Positions 7,995 to 15,574 of a DNA stretch of 64,000 bases are shown here, piece by piece. Position numbers and translations under genes: made by a program. The stretch is taken from assembly GCF_003544915.1 (NCBI RefSeq), contig NZ_CP032097.1, positions 248,001-312,000 on the forward strand, given 5' to 3'. Position 1 is the first letter of the stretch. Each line of letters opens with the position of its first letter. The notes below the pieces were generated by a model. It was not told the DNA's origin and made no database searches. It worked only from the letters and a program-made list of their open reading frames with translations. Source of the stretch: Arcobacter ellisii (GTDB taxonomy: Bacteria > Campylobacterota > Campylobacteria > Campylobacterales > Arcobacteraceae).

Positions 7995-9497
7995 ATGGAG
8001 GATTGGGTAACTATTCGTAATCTAAAAAAGAAAGATCCAAACTTAGGGACAAGAACCATTGCTTTAATGTTAGGTATTAGTAGAAATACTGTAAAAAAAG
8101 CATTAGCAAGTGATGAATTACCTTTATATAACAGAGGTGAGAAAAAGATAAATGAAGCAGTTGAACCATTTATTGATTTTATCAAAGAGTCATTTTTAAA
8201 GAAAAATTTAAAAGCTAGTAGAATTTTAAAAGATATAAAATCAAAAGGATATAGAGGAAGTCAATATGCTTTATATGCTTACATAAGAGAAATTTTAAAA
8301 CCAATAGCAAACGATGTAAGTAAAAATTCACCTCATGCTTACATGAGATATGAAACAAAACCAGCTGAACAGATGCAATATGATTGGAGTCCATATACAG
8401 TTACTATTGGGGAAAATCTTGTAAAAATAAATATACATCAAACAATCTTAGGATTTAGTAGATATAAATTTTATGATGTAAGTTTAAATGTATCAGGAAG
8501 TGATGTATATACAGCATTAGAAGAGAGTTTTATCTTCTTTGGTGGAGTTTGTGAGAGAATACAAGTTGATAATGCAACAGTATTTATAACAAATGCTTCT
8601 AAAGATAATCTAATTTGGAATCCAAGATTCTTGTCATTGTGTGGATTATATGGAATAAAACCAACACGAAGTATGCCATCACATCCATGGAGTAAAGGTA
8701 AAGTTGAATCACCTTTTAGTTATCTTGAAACACATTTTATATCTGGAAATGAGTTTAAAAGCTTTGAAGATCTAAGAGAACGATTAAAACAATTCCAAGA
8801 TGAGCATAATCTTGAAATTCATGGAACAACTAAACAAATTTCAAAAATACTCTTTGAAAAAGAGGAACAAAGTTTTTTAAAACCACTACCAATAAATCCA
8901 ATAACTGGGGAATTAAAACGATATGTTGGATTTAAAGAAGAGTTTAGAAAGGCAAATTCTGAATGTTTAGTCTCTTACAAAGGTAATAAATATTCAGTTC
9001 CACATTACTTTGCAAGTAAAGAGGTGTGGTTAAGAGTATTATATGGAACAACTTTGCAAATATACTCAAGTAAAAATAAACTAATAGCAACTCATACAAT
9101 TAGCCTTAAAAAAGGTGAAGTCCTTGTTAATAAAGAGCATTTCTTTGGATATAGAAAAGAGAGTCAGTTTGATTCAATAGCCATTTCAATATCAAGACTT
9201 ATAAAAAGATTTGCTAACTACATAAATATTCATAAATTCATTGAAAATATCAAAGTTCAAAAAAGAATTAGCCCAGCTTATCACCTTTATAAAATAGCAA
9301 ACTTGTTTGAATACTATGATGAAGCTGATTGTATTATGGCAATGGAAGAAGCAATTAGTTTAAATATTTATAGCTTCTCCTTTATCAAAGGAACAATTAC
9401 ACATCAAACTAAGCCAAAAAATGAACAGTTAAATCTGTTTAATATCAAATTACCCCAAGCAAATATAAAAAGAGATTTAGGAGATTACAAATTATGA
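7995..9497 (+). CDS. istA: IS21 transposase IstA
   Basis: This 500-aa DDE transposase has an N-terminal helix-turn-helix (WVTIRNLKKKDPNLGTRTIA and LGISRNTVKKAL). A retroviral-integrase-type catalytic core follows, with Asp near residue 130 (QYDWSPY), Asp in IQVDNATVF and Glu in KGKVESPFSYLE. The C-terminal Mu-type domain (about 320-400) is present. Together with IstB it carries out cut-and-paste or replicative movement of the element. An ATG at 7986 lies directly against the AGGAG sequence (7981-7985), leaving no spacing. The ATG at 7995 has 9-base spacing, so I take 7995 as the start. The length is normal for the family. Confidence 0.93.
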   Translation: MEDWVTIRNLKKKDPNLGTRTIALMLGISRNTVKKALASDELPLYNRGEKKINEAVEPFIDFIKESFLKKNLKASRILKDIKSKGYRGSQYALYAYIREILKPIANDVSKNSPHAYMRYETKPAEQMQYDWSPYTVTIGENLVKINIHQTILGFSRYKFYDVSLNVSGSDVYTALEESFIFFGGVCERIQVDNATVFITNASKDNLIWNPRFLSLCGLYGIKPTRSMPSHPWSKGKVESPFSYLETHFISGNEFKSFEDLRERLKQFQDEHNLEIHGTTKQISKILFEKEEQSFLKPLPINPITGELKRYVGFKEEFRKANSECLVSYKGNKYSVPHYFASKEVWLRVLYGTTLQIYSSKNKLIATHTISLKKGEVLVNKEHFFGYRKESQFDSIAISISRLIKRFANYINIHKFIENIKVQKRISPAYHLYKIANLFEYYDEADCIMAMEEAISLNIYSFSFIKGTITHQTKPKNEQLNLFNIKLPQANIKRDLGDYKL

Positions 9498-10333
9498 GAA
9501 CTAAAAATACAACAAACTTACGTAATTCTGGACCAGTTAATTTAGAAAATGGTTCACTAAAAGCAAATATAGAGAGTTATTGCAAACTTTTATCTCTTTC
9601 ATCAGTAGCAGATAATTATGAAAGTGCAGCACTCGATGCTGCTAAAGCAAAACTATCATATCAAGATTATCTGTATAAACTATTGCAACAACAAATTGTT
9701 GATAGAGTTGATAGAAGTGTAAATGCTAGAATTAAAAAAGCAGGATTCAAATATATGGCAACTTTAGATGAGTTTGATTTTAGCTTTCAACCACAAATAG
9801 ATGAAAAATTAATAAGAGAATTAGCAACTCTAAGCTTTTTAGATAGTGCTACAAATGTACTTTTAGTTGGAGCACCAGGAGTTGGAAAAACTCATCTTTC
9901 AATTGCATTAGGACTTGAAGCCACCAAACAAAGAAGAAGAGTAAAATTTATAAGTGCTGAAGATTTAACCAATGAACTAATAGCTGCAAATCACTCTAAT
10001 ACTATAACAGATTATCTTGAAAGTATGAGTAGAATAGAGTTACTAATAATTGATGAAATTGGATACTTAGACCTTTCAAGAGAAGTAGCATCACTTTTTT
10101 TTAGACTTATTTCAAAGAGATATGAAAAATCTTCAACAATAATTACATCAAATAAAGAATTTCAAGAATGGGGACAGATATTTAATGATGATGTGATAGC
10201 AACAGCAATACTAGATAGACTTTTACATCATTCACATCCATTTTTAATAAATGGTCCAAGTTATAGAATGAAAGATTTATTGCCAAAAAGTAAAAAGAAA
10301 CAAAATTTAGAGAATAAAAATAACGAAATTTAA
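9494..10333 (+). CDS. istB: IS21 helper ATPase IstB
   Basis: This 279-aa AAA+ ATPase is related to DnaC. Walker A is VGAPGVGKTHLS (about residues 125-136) and Walker B is LLIIDEIGYL, followed by a sensor-type TSNK motif (IITSNKEF). IstB loads and remodels target DNA for the IstA transposase. It overlaps istA by ATGA, the usual arrangement for translational coupling in this family. The N-terminal region (about 20-85) is the typical helical IstB N-domain. The reading frame is complete. Confidence 0.95.
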   Translation: MRTKNTTNLRNSGPVNLENGSLKANIESYCKLLSLSSVADNYESAALDAAKAKLSYQDYLYKLLQQQIVDRVDRSVNARIKKAGFKYMATLDEFDFSFQPQIDEKLIRELATLSFLDSATNVLLVGAPGVGKTHLSIALGLEATKQRRRVKFISAEDLTNELIAANHSNTITDYLESMSRIELLIIDEIGYLDLSREVASLFFRLISKRYEKSSTIITSNKEFQEWGQIFNDDVIATAILDRLLHHSHPFLINGPSYRMKDLLPKSKKKQNLENKNNEI

Positions 10334-10351
10334 TGTTATAATTTCAATCTG

Positions 10352-10397
10352 CAGGTGGGTCATTTTTAATCAAAAAAGTGGGTCAAATTTCAATCAA
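10352..10397 (+). repeat. Right terminal repeats of the IS21 element
   Basis: GTGGGTC occurs at 10355-10361 (preceded by CAG) and at 10378-10384, an inverted copy of the left-end arrangement with the same 23-bp period. Confidence 0.85.
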
Positions 10398-10677
10398 AAT
10401 TTTCACCCAATCTATTACCGAAAATAGACTATTTAATGAAAGATTTTTGTGTGACTTATCAATCGAAATGATAAAAAAATTAGATAATCATTATGGACAC
10501 AAAATTCAATTTATCGCAATCAGCGCATCTAATTTCACAAATAACCATAATCAAAAAACTTACTCTCTTTTAGATTATGAAAATGATTTAAAATTTGCAT
10601 CTTTAAATGAAAAACTGTTAAAAATCAGAGACAAATACGGAGTTGATATTATCAAATACGGGAATGAAATAAGTTAG
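10398..10677 (+). pseudogene. Y-family DNA polymerase, 3' fragment after the IS21 element
   Basis: About 90 codons encode the rest of the little-finger domain of the polymerase that begins at 6844. Blocks such as IQFIAISASNF and the C-terminal KYGVDIIKYGNE are typical of epsilonproteobacterial Pol IV C-termini. When the IS and one AATTTT copy are removed, this fragment is in the same frame as the 5' part. One in-frame TGA (7870-7872) then remains at the junction, so the gene also carries a nonsense change. The GTG at 10378 that opens this frame is inside the IS end, so expression as a separate protein is unlikely. Confidence 0.8.
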
Positions 10678-10696
10678 TAATTTTTTATATCTAAAC

Positions 10697-10900
10697 CTAA
10701 AACCACCTAAGTAAAAACTCCCTAACACTTCTCTTATGCCCATTCTCAATTATAAAATGTAGTATGAACCCAAGAGTTAATATAAATAAAGCAATTGCAT
10801 AATCAACTAAACTATTTGAATAAACTATTATATATAGTGGTGTAACTATATAAAGTAAAAATAAAAAGATATATGTAATTTTTTTGTATCTATCAAACAT
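10697..10900 (-). CDS. Small two-helix membrane protein (67 aa)
   Basis: I do not recognise a family. The protein has two hydrophobic stretches (about residues 8-27 and 33-52) separated by a short polar loop, and a basic C-terminus (RSVREFLLRWF). It lies 9 bases downstream of the HTH gene 10910-11149 on the same strand, so it is probably its operon partner. It is one of several tiny membrane proteins in this island that share a palindromic operator region. Confidence 0.6.
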   Translation of the reverse strand: MFDRYKKITYIFLFLLYIVTPLYIIVYSNSLVDYAIALFILTLGFILHFIIENGHKRSVREFLLRWF

Positions 10901-10909
10901 ATATAATTT

Positions 10910-11149
10910 TTACTTTTTCTCTAAATTTTGTGCAGCTTTTAAAATCTCTTTTAATAAATAATCATACTTTCTTGATTTCTCAAAATGGTCTAAAAATGGA
11001 GCTACCCATCTTGGAACAGGTATTACTTTTTCATTTACTTTAAATCCCCAATTGTTAATTGTTGAATATGGTATATCTGCAATAGTTGAAAAATCCCTTT
11101 GTGTTATTCCTAACTCTTTTAATCTTATATTAAACTCTTCTTTTGTCAT
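10910..11149 (-). CDS. Small helix-turn-helix protein, candidate repressor of the island regulon
   Basis: This 79-aa protein has an N-terminal HTH of the Cro/CI or DUF1870-like type (LGITQRDFSTIADIPYSTINNWG). Its helical tail could dimerise. It is read leftward. Its probable minus-strand -10 (TATAAT, complement of 11181-11186) lies between two copies of the palindrome TCTA-N3-TAGAT (11167-11178 and 11198-11209). One copy covers the -35 region and one the start of the transcript, as expected for autorepression. The same palindrome recurs over two other promoters in the island. The link between this protein and the palindrome is inferred from position only. Confidence 0.7.
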   Translation of the reverse strand: MTKEEFNIRLKELGITQRDFSTIADIPYSTINNWGFKVNEKVIPVPRWVAPFLDHFEKSRKYDYLLKEILKAAQNLEKK

Positions 11150-11166
11150 AAAAAACTCTCTTTACT

Positions 11167-11478
11167 TCTATATTAGATGAATTATATCATATTAATTTCT
11201 ATACTAGATAAGTAAAACTTTATTAAAATAATCCTTATTAGCTTAATTTATATAAATTATTATCTACAATAGATATATTCTAGTTATATTATGAATATAT
11301 TTTATAAAAAATTGATTTACATAAAAATAATTGTAAAAACAAATAAAAAACCTAAAAACCCCTAATTATAATCCATATTAGACTAATATAGATATTAAAT
11401 AAACTATATTAGATAATTATATCTTGACAAATTATTCCTATTTAGATTATAATATCTTCATAAATATCTAATATGGAT
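11167..11478. promoter_or_regulatory. Operator array: six copies of TCTA-N3-TAGAT between divergent operons
   Basis: Exact or one-mismatch copies of the 12-base dyad TCTANNNTAGAT lie at 11167, 11198, 11263, 11382, 11403 and 11467. A weaker copy is at 11373, and a shortened one lies inside the promoter spacer at 11437. They flank or overlap the promoters of the divergent HTH gene (left) and the small-membrane-protein operon (right). Their density in one gap is what a cooperatively bound repressor would need. This 350-base gap holds no other gene. Confidence 0.65.
11424..11453 (+). promoter_or_regulatory. Consensus sigma-70 promoter of the small-membrane-protein operon
   Basis: A perfect -35 TTGACA (11424-11429), an 18-base spacer and a perfect -10 TATAAT (11448-11453). 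A perfect -35 is unusual in Campylobacterota, which often rely on the -10 alone, so the promoter is probably strong when not repressed. Operator copies lie just upstream (11403) and at the transcript start (11467). Confidence 0.7.
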
Positions 11479-11502
11479 ATTAAATCAATAAAAAGGAATC
11501 AG

Positions 11503-11796
11503 ATGGAAAATGTAAACTCTTTAAGTGATGAATGTAAAAAACAAAAAGATGCTTTCTTTTTTATATTAAGAAGAATTATCCTAGCTTCTTGTGTATTGTT
11601 ACTATTTTTTATTTTAAATAAATATGAACAAAATAGTAAAAATGAAGTAATAAATGCATTTAAAAATGGAAATGAAGTAATTTGTAACTCTTCTATTGTA
11701 TCTATTAAAAATGGATATGAATTTGAAAAAAATAGAGAATTCTTTGTTACTAATGGTGTAAATATATTTAATCTAAAAAGATGTGTTTTAAAATAG
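11503..11796 (+). CDS. Small single-span membrane protein with a Cys-containing periplasmic domain (paralogue of 12073 gene)
   Basis: The family is unrecognised. Start 11503 is chosen because AAAAGGAA precedes it at 6-base spacing; an earlier ATG at 11473 has none. The 97-aa product has a cytoplasmic N-terminus, one membrane helix (about residues 22-40) and a periplasmic tail of about 55 residues with two cysteines. The tail pattern (E-V-I-N-x-F, then a Cys, then F...C near the end) is shared with the gene at 12073, so the two are diverged paralogues. It is first in a six-gene operon of tiny proteins. Confidence 0.65.
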   Translation: MENVNSLSDECKKQKDAFFFILRRIILASCVLLLFFILNKYEQNSKNEVINAFKNGNEVICNSSIVSIKNGYEFEKNREFFVTNGVNIFNLKRCVLK

Positions 11797-11812
11797 ATAA
11801 GGAGATTTAAAA

Positions 11813-12076
11813 ATGTGTAACTTTTATAAAAATATGAATGTTTTCTTTGCAAAATTAGCAATACTTGTAGCTATGGGTATAGTTGTTATATTTATAGGAG
11901 CAATATTATATGTTATTTTTTTGCATTTGGGTTTATTTAATGAAAAAGTTTCAAGTACTATTGAATTTAGTGATGTATTGAATTTTTTAATGTATACCAT
12001 TATTCCACTTGTTACTTCAATAAGTATTGTTAATAAAATTCTATCAGATGATATTGTAAAAAGTGATGCAATATGA
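11813..12076 (+). CDS. Small membrane protein with two to three predicted helices (87 aa)
   Basis: I do not recognise it. There are two clear hydrophobic segments (about residues 13-38 and 52-72). An AAGGAG SD lies upstream of the ATG. The stop overlaps the start of the next gene as ATGA, indicating translational coupling in the operon 11503-13029. Confidence 0.6.
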   Translation: MCNFYKNMNVFFAKLAILVAMGIVVIFIGAILYVIFLHLGLFNEKVSSTIEFSDVLNFLMYTIIPLVTSISIVNKILSDDIVKSDAI

Positions 12077-12363
12077 ATGAAAAAAGAAGAACTAAATATT
12101 TTATTGTAAATACAAAAGTTGAAATAGAGTTTTTTATTATAATTATAATAGCTCTTATTCCAATTGCTCTTTTATACTTTCATCTAAACTCAAGAGATGA
12201 AATAATAAATGATTTTAATAATAATAAAATTTTAACTTGTACAACAAGAGAATTAATACTTGAAATTTCAAAAGAAGATAATTATATCCTTGATGGCTAT
12301 TACTTCTTAAAAGGTAAAACCAAACTTCCTGTCTCAAAATGTGAAGTAAAAAAGGATAATTAA
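12073..12363 (+). CDS. Small single-span membrane protein with two-Cys tail (paralogue of 11503 gene)
   Basis: This 96-aa protein has a basic cytoplasmic N-terminus, one long membrane helix (about residues 18-39) and a periplasmic tail of similar length and pattern to the product of 11503 (D-E-I-I-N-D-F, LTC, ..., SKCEVKK). Each tail has two cysteines at comparable positions, so a disulfide is possible. The start overlaps the upstream stop by four bases. Function unknown. Confidence 0.65.
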   Translation: MNEKRRTKYFIVNTKVEIEFFIIIIIALIPIALLYFHLNSRDEIINDFNNNKILTCTTRELILEISKEDNYILDGYYFLKGKTKLPVSKCEVKKDN

Positions 12364-12364
12364 G

Positions 12365-12640
12365 ATGATACCAAAAGATTTTATACATAAATGTATGTTT
12401 GTGTTTTTATATGATTTTACTAATAGATTTAAAAGTTTGTTCTTTATATTAATACTATATATATTTTTACTATTTTATTTTTCAATAAATGATGGATATG
12501 TAATTATCTCTTTTGTAATAATATACGCAATTTTAATTATCAAACCATTTGATATAAATAAAACATTAAATAAAGAGTTTAAAAGATATAAAAAATACCT
12601 AAGATTAAAAAGAATAAGGAAACACCATGGAAAAAACTGA
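12365..12640 (+). CDS. Small basic membrane protein (91 aa)
   Basis: Two adjacent membrane helices (about residues 23-40 and 44-61) are followed by a strongly basic C-terminal tail (KRYKKYLRLKRIRKHH). It begins one base after the stop of the previous gene and overlaps the next gene by 14 bases, so it belongs to the same operon. The family is not recognised. Confidence 0.6.
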   Translation: MIPKDFIHKCMFVFLYDFTNRFKSLFFILILYIFLLFYFSINDGYVIISFVIIYAILIIKPFDINKTLNKEFKRYKKYLRLKRIRKHHGKN

Positions 12641-12821
12641 AATATTAACCCAAGAATCTTTTCAAAAAAATATAGATTTGTATCTGGATAAATTAGCTCA
12701 AAAAAAACTAGATAAATTGCTAATAAAAACACCAAATAAAGATGATGTTGTAATCTTACCTATTGATGAATATGAAAGATTAAAAACTCAATATGAAAAA
12801 TTTAAAACTAAAGGAGAATAA
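12627..12821 (+). CDS. Phd/YefM-like small protein (64 aa)
   Basis: The arrangement resembles a Phd/YefM antitoxin fold: an N-terminal S-F-Q-K-N-I-D-L-Y-L-D segment, then K-D-D-V-V-I-L-P-I-D-E-Y-E-R-L-K. The latter matches the beta-hairpin plus helix (I-L-x-x-x-E-Y-x-x-L) of that family. It could be an antitoxin or simply a small regulator. The gene after it does not resemble a known toxin, so I do not call a toxin-antitoxin pair. It overlaps the upstream membrane-protein gene by 14 bases. Confidence 0.5.
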   Translation: MEKTEILTQESFQKNIDLYLDKLAQKKLDKLLIKTPNKDDVVILPIDEYERLKTQYEKFKTKGE

Positions 12822-12822
12822 A

Positions 12823-13029
12823 ATGTTAAATCCAAAAACAATAATAGAATTAGATTATCAGTTTGATAAAAGCCAAATAGATGAATTAAAAAAATTCCTT
12901 GATAAATATTTTAATATCTATGACCATGATGTAGCAATCTATAAAGCAGAAGATTACGCAAAACAGAGTTTGTTTGCTCAAAATGTGTTTGAAGAGATTC
13001 AAAAGGAATTAGAAAGGGAGAGTAATTAA
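12823..13029 (+). CDS. Hypothetical 68-aa acidic protein, last gene of the operon
   Basis: The start is set at 12823, where GGAGAATAAA gives good SD spacing; an in-frame start at 12793 lies inside the previous gene. The protein is acidic, helical and soluble, with no recognised motif. It starts one base after the stop of the Phd-like gene, so the two are a tight pair. A partner or adaptor role is possible but nothing in the sequence identifies it. Confidence 0.55.
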   Translation: MLNPKTIIELDYQFDKSQIDELKKFLDKYFNIYDHDVAIYKAEDYAKQSLFAQNVFEEIQKELERESN

Positions 13030-13141
13030 ATACTCTTTCTTTTTTCTTCTTTTCCCATTTTTTTGTATTTATCTTTTTGTAAAGAGTTTAAGTAGTATAA
13101 GTAAATACAAAAATGTTAACTGAAATGTAAATTTGCAATCT

Positions 13142-13200
13142 ATGTAACATTTTTATGAGAATTTGTTACATGAAGTGTTAAATTAACATTTGATGTAACA
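13142..13200. repeat. Cluster of TGTAACA/TGTTAA palindromes
   Basis: ATGTAACA (13142-13149) is inverted at TGTTACAT (13164-13171). A perfect 13-base palindrome TGTTAA-A-TTAACA lies at 13176-13188, and a third ATGTAACA at 13193-13200. They fill the gap between convergent transcription units. They could be a bidirectional terminator, but the arrays of short dyads also resemble protein-binding iterons. Confidence 0.55.
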
Positions 13201-13208
13201 TGCACTAT

Positions 13209-13523
13209 TTATTGGTTTGAGGAATTAGAAGTTTCAATTGATACTGTTTCTTTCATTTGTTCATTTTTAACTTCATTTTCGCTGGTATTATTTTCAGTAG
13301 TTTCAACATTTTCATCTTTTTTTCCAGCTCCAACAAGTTTACCAGCACCTATTAATGTTCCTTGAACAGCTAAAGTTGCAGCCATTCCAACACCAACTAT
13401 TACATAAGCAGGTGCATTTGCAGTATGTTTTAAAGCTTTTGTAGCAGTTGAATCTTCTTGTTTTACAGCGCAACCACTAAAAAAAGTGATTACTGTTATG
13501 ATTGAAATTGATTTTTTTAGCAT
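13209..13523 (-). CDS. Small lipoprotein (104 aa)
   Basis: The signal peptide ends in a lipobox (FFSGC, Cys18). An alanine/glycine-rich hydrophobic segment follows (about residues 38-68, with the helix-packing pattern GVGMAATLAVQGTLIGAGKLVGAG), then an acidic, Asn/Glu/Thr-rich tail. It is exported and lipid-anchored; function is unknown. It is the last of three genes read leftward (14542 to 13209) with starts and stops directly abutting, all encoding exported proteins. Confidence 0.7.
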   Translation of the reverse strand: MLKKSISIITVITFFSGCAVKQEDSTATKALKHTANAPAYVIVGVGMAATLAVQGTLIGAGKLVGAGKKDENVETTENNTSENEVKNEQMKETVSIETSNSSNQ

Positions 13524-13916
13524 TTATTTCCAAACAATACTAAAATTAAAAGGTATTGCACTATATCTTCCATCAACTAATGTATAACCTTTTTGGATTA
13601 ACTCTTCTTTCATTTTAAGTTCAAGTACTTTAATTTCATAATCTTTTAAACCTTCAGTTGCTTTCTTAAACATTGATGCATTTAGAGAAACATATCTTTC
13701 TGAAGATGTTTCAGTATTTTTTTTAATTTCATTTTCAATAATTTCAATTGTAGTGTCTAAAGCTTTTTTACCATTTGGATTTTCAATTAAAGAATTAAAA
13801 ATCTTAATTGTTGTTGCATCAGTTGCTGCTGATGCTTCCGTTGCATTCATAATTGAACCAAATAAATTAAGAGTTAAAACTGATGATAAACCTAATATAA
13901 ATACTTTTCTTCTCAT
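13524..13916 (-). CDS. Secreted or periplasmic protein (130 aa)
   Basis: A Sec signal peptide (MRRKVFILGLSSVLTLNLFG, cleavage probably after the ASA near residue 30) precedes a mostly helical domain of about 95 residues with no recognised motif. It is the middle gene of the three-gene envelope operon. Its stop abuts the start of the lipoprotein gene at 13523. Confidence 0.65.
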   Translation of the reverse strand: MRRKVFILGLSSVLTLNLFGSIMNATEASAATDATTIKIFNSLIENPNGKKALDTTIEIIENEIKKNTETSSERYVSLNASMFKKATEGLKDYEIKVLELKMKEELIQKGYTLVDGRYSAIPFNFSIVWK

Positions 13917-13930
13917 ACTAAAGATCCTTG

Positions 13931-14542
13931 CTATTTATTTTCAGTTAAATTTTTTTGAAGTTCATCTTTCTTTTTTAAAGAATCTAGCACTTCATTTGCG
14001 TCAAATACGGCTACATTTGATGGTTTTTCTGTATAAATTTTTATTAAAAGTTTTGCAGTAGCATTATTATCATTTAAATGACCTACTATTCCACTTGTTC
14101 TTAAGAAAAATGAACTATTCGTAATATCACAAGGATCACTTCCTCCAAATGGATTTGAACTTAAACACTCTTTACTAAATTCTTCATAAGTAGATAATTT
14201 TTTATCAGCTAAAGTTTTAGGAGCTACAACTTCAAAATATTTAGCTTTTGATTTTAATGTATCCATTGAAGCTTTTTGAATACCAGAAATGATATGATTA
14301 TTTTGTTTTTTCATACTCATCATTGAATAATCACCACTTGCACCACTATATAGAATATTTCCCTTATCTATATCTTGTTGTGTAATATTTACATCTGGAT
14401 ATTGTTCTTTTAATTTATTTAACTCTAAAGTTTTTGCATTAACAGGTTCCATTGGTATATTATTAGAACCACATCCTGTTAATAATGCTGTTGCTGATAA
14501 TAAAGCAACACCTAAGATTGATTTTGTGTACATTTTTTTCAT
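13931..14542 (-). CDS. Lipoprotein (203 aa), first gene of the envelope operon
   Basis: The signal peptide has a lipobox, LLTGC (Cys24). The mature part is soluble and has two further cysteines (in SKECLSS and SDPCDIT), close enough to form a disulfide. No family is recognised. It leads the operon with the genes at 13524 and 13209. The combination of two lipoproteins and one periplasmic protein suggests an envelope-associated complex, but nothing identifies its job. Confidence 0.7.
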   Translation of the reverse strand: MKKMYTKSILGVALLSATALLTGCGSNNIPMEPVNAKTLELNKLKEQYPDVNITQQDIDKGNILYSGASGDYSMMSMKKQNNHIISGIQKASMDTLKSKAKYFEVVAPKTLADKKLSTYEEFSKECLSSNPFGGSDPCDITNSSFFLRTSGIVGHLNDNNATAKLLIKIYTEKPSNVAVFDANEVLDSLKKKDELQKNLTENK

Positions 14543-14872
14543 TATTACTTATCCTCCATGATTTAATAACTTTTTATTATCTATAAAAATAACTTTATAA
14601 ATACTTAGTATCATTCAATATTTGTATATAAAACTTAGCAGATTTTTAGTCTAAGAGCTTCTCATTAATGCTATCTACTACAAATCTTTATTTTTTTGAT
14701 AATTTCATTGAAATTAACAATTATAAAAAATAATAATTATTTGCAATAAATATCTAGTCTTTTTCTTTTAAATCAAAGAGATATTTATCAATTTATTCAC
14801 TTATAGCTGAATGATTAAAGAATCATATAATAATAAACTTTACATCAAAATTAACCAATAGGTGAAACTAAT
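14543..14872. other. Intergenic region between divergent lipoprotein operon and HTH gene
   Basis: This is 330 bases without a gene. It is very AT-rich and must hold the promoters of both flanking units. A short dyad ATGATT-AAAG-AATCAT (14811-14826) lies about 50 bases upstream of the HTH gene and may be its operator. The island palindrome TCTA-N3-TAGA is not present here. Confidence 0.5.
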
Positions 14873-15127
14873 TTGAAAAATAATGATTTAGTTCAAGTAG
14901 TAGAAGATGTAGAAGAATTTTATAAAGCTGTATCTAGAAATGTTAAAAAACTCAGAAAAAAGCATAAGTTTACACAATTAGATTTTTCTGCAAATATTGG
15001 TTTTAACTCTGTTAGTTTTTATTGTGAATGTGAAAATAATAAAAATGGAAAACATTTTAATTTATTACATGTGGTAAGAATTGCAAAATATCTAAATGTT
15101 GATATAAATGAAATAGTTAAATATTAA
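14873..15127 (+). CDS. XRE-family helix-turn-helix regulator (84 aa)
   Basis: This small DNA-binding protein has a classic Cro/CI HTH at about residues 20-80 (NVKKLRKKHKFTQLDFSANI and the terminal helix RIAKYLNVDINEIV). It starts at TTG 14873, with AGG about 10 bases upstream; a GTG at 14862 in another frame stops at once. It probably regulates a neighbouring operon. It is an alternative candidate to the gene at 10910 for the repressor that binds the TCTA-N3-TAGA palindromes. Confidence 0.75.
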   Translation: MKNNDLVQVVEDVEEFYKAVSRNVKKLRKKHKFTQLDFSANIGFNSVSFYCECENNKNGKHFNLLHVVRIAKYLNVDINEIVKY

Positions 15128-15136
15128 CTATCTCTT

Positions 15137-15556
15137 TTACTTAGAATTTACATTAAAAACAGGCTTAATCTGACTTGCAATCAATAATATAATCATTAAG
15201 ATAACTAATCCACCTAAAGCTATTGGTATAAATATAAAAAATTGTATTATTGTAAATAATACTCCAAAAAAGAACTTAGCTATTTTTATATTTAAAACTA
15301 ATCTAGTAATTAATAATATAACTCCAAATGCAAATAGTAAAATTCCATTTAATATATCACCATCAACTTTAACTGCATCAGTATATAAATCATATCCAAA
15401 AAATAAAAGAACATAAATAATGCAATATAAAAAGAATAGCTCATTTGAAAAGAAACCATATTTGTATTTTCTAAAACTAAATGAATTTATTTTTCTAATA
15501 AAAAAATAGATTAATCCCATAAAAAGAAAAACTCCAATAATCATTAATACAGTCAT
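15137..15556 (-). CDS. Four-helix membrane protein (139 aa) under the island operator
   Basis: Four hydrophobic segments (about residues 2-20, 39-55, 65-88 and 100-128) with almost no polar domain. The family is not recognised. The minus-strand promoter upstream is a perfect TTGACA-17-TATAAT with a copy of the island palindrome at 15575-15586 just downstream. It is therefore likely controlled with the small-membrane-protein operon at 11503. It is convergent with the HTH gene at 14873, 9 bases apart. Confidence 0.65.
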   Translation of the reverse strand: MTVLMIIGVFLFMGLIYFFIRKINSFSFRKYKYGFFSNELFFLYCIIYVLLFFGYDLYTDAVKVDGDILNGILLFAFGVILLITRLVLNIKIAKFFFGVLFTIIQFFIFIPIALGGLVILMIILLIASQIKPVFNVNSK

Positions 15557-15574
15557 ATTTTACTCCTTTTAATA

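Larger units (their letters stand above)
7878..10397 (+). mobile_element. Complete IS21-family insertion sequence
   Basis: The element carries istA and istB with a 4-base ATGA overlap and has imperfect terminal inverted repeats (TTGACTGAAAATTGACCCAC at the left against the inverted right end). Each end holds two copies of a GACCCAC block spaced 23 bp apart (7891 and 7914 at left; inverted at 10355 and 10378 at right). Multiple terminal repeats are a hallmark of IS21-family elements. It is flanked by the direct repeat AATTTT (7872-7877 and 10398-10403), a 6-bp target duplication. Both genes look intact, so the copy could be active. The exact outer base could shift by one on each side. Confidence 0.92.

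Noticed and set aside
10378-10677. Independent 99-aa gene
   Set aside because: It opens inside the IS21 right end and its sequence continues the interrupted Y-family polymerase, so it is a pseudogene fragment.
11499-11861. 120-aa reverse-strand frame opposite the small membrane protein
   Set aside because: It lacks an SD, is antisense to two genes with good ribosome-binding sites, and is hydrophobic only because of the AT-rich complement.
12627-13029. Type II toxin-antitoxin pair
   Set aside because: The first protein is Phd-like, but the second has no toxin motif (no RelE, Doc or MazF features) and the pair sits at the end of a membrane-protein operon.
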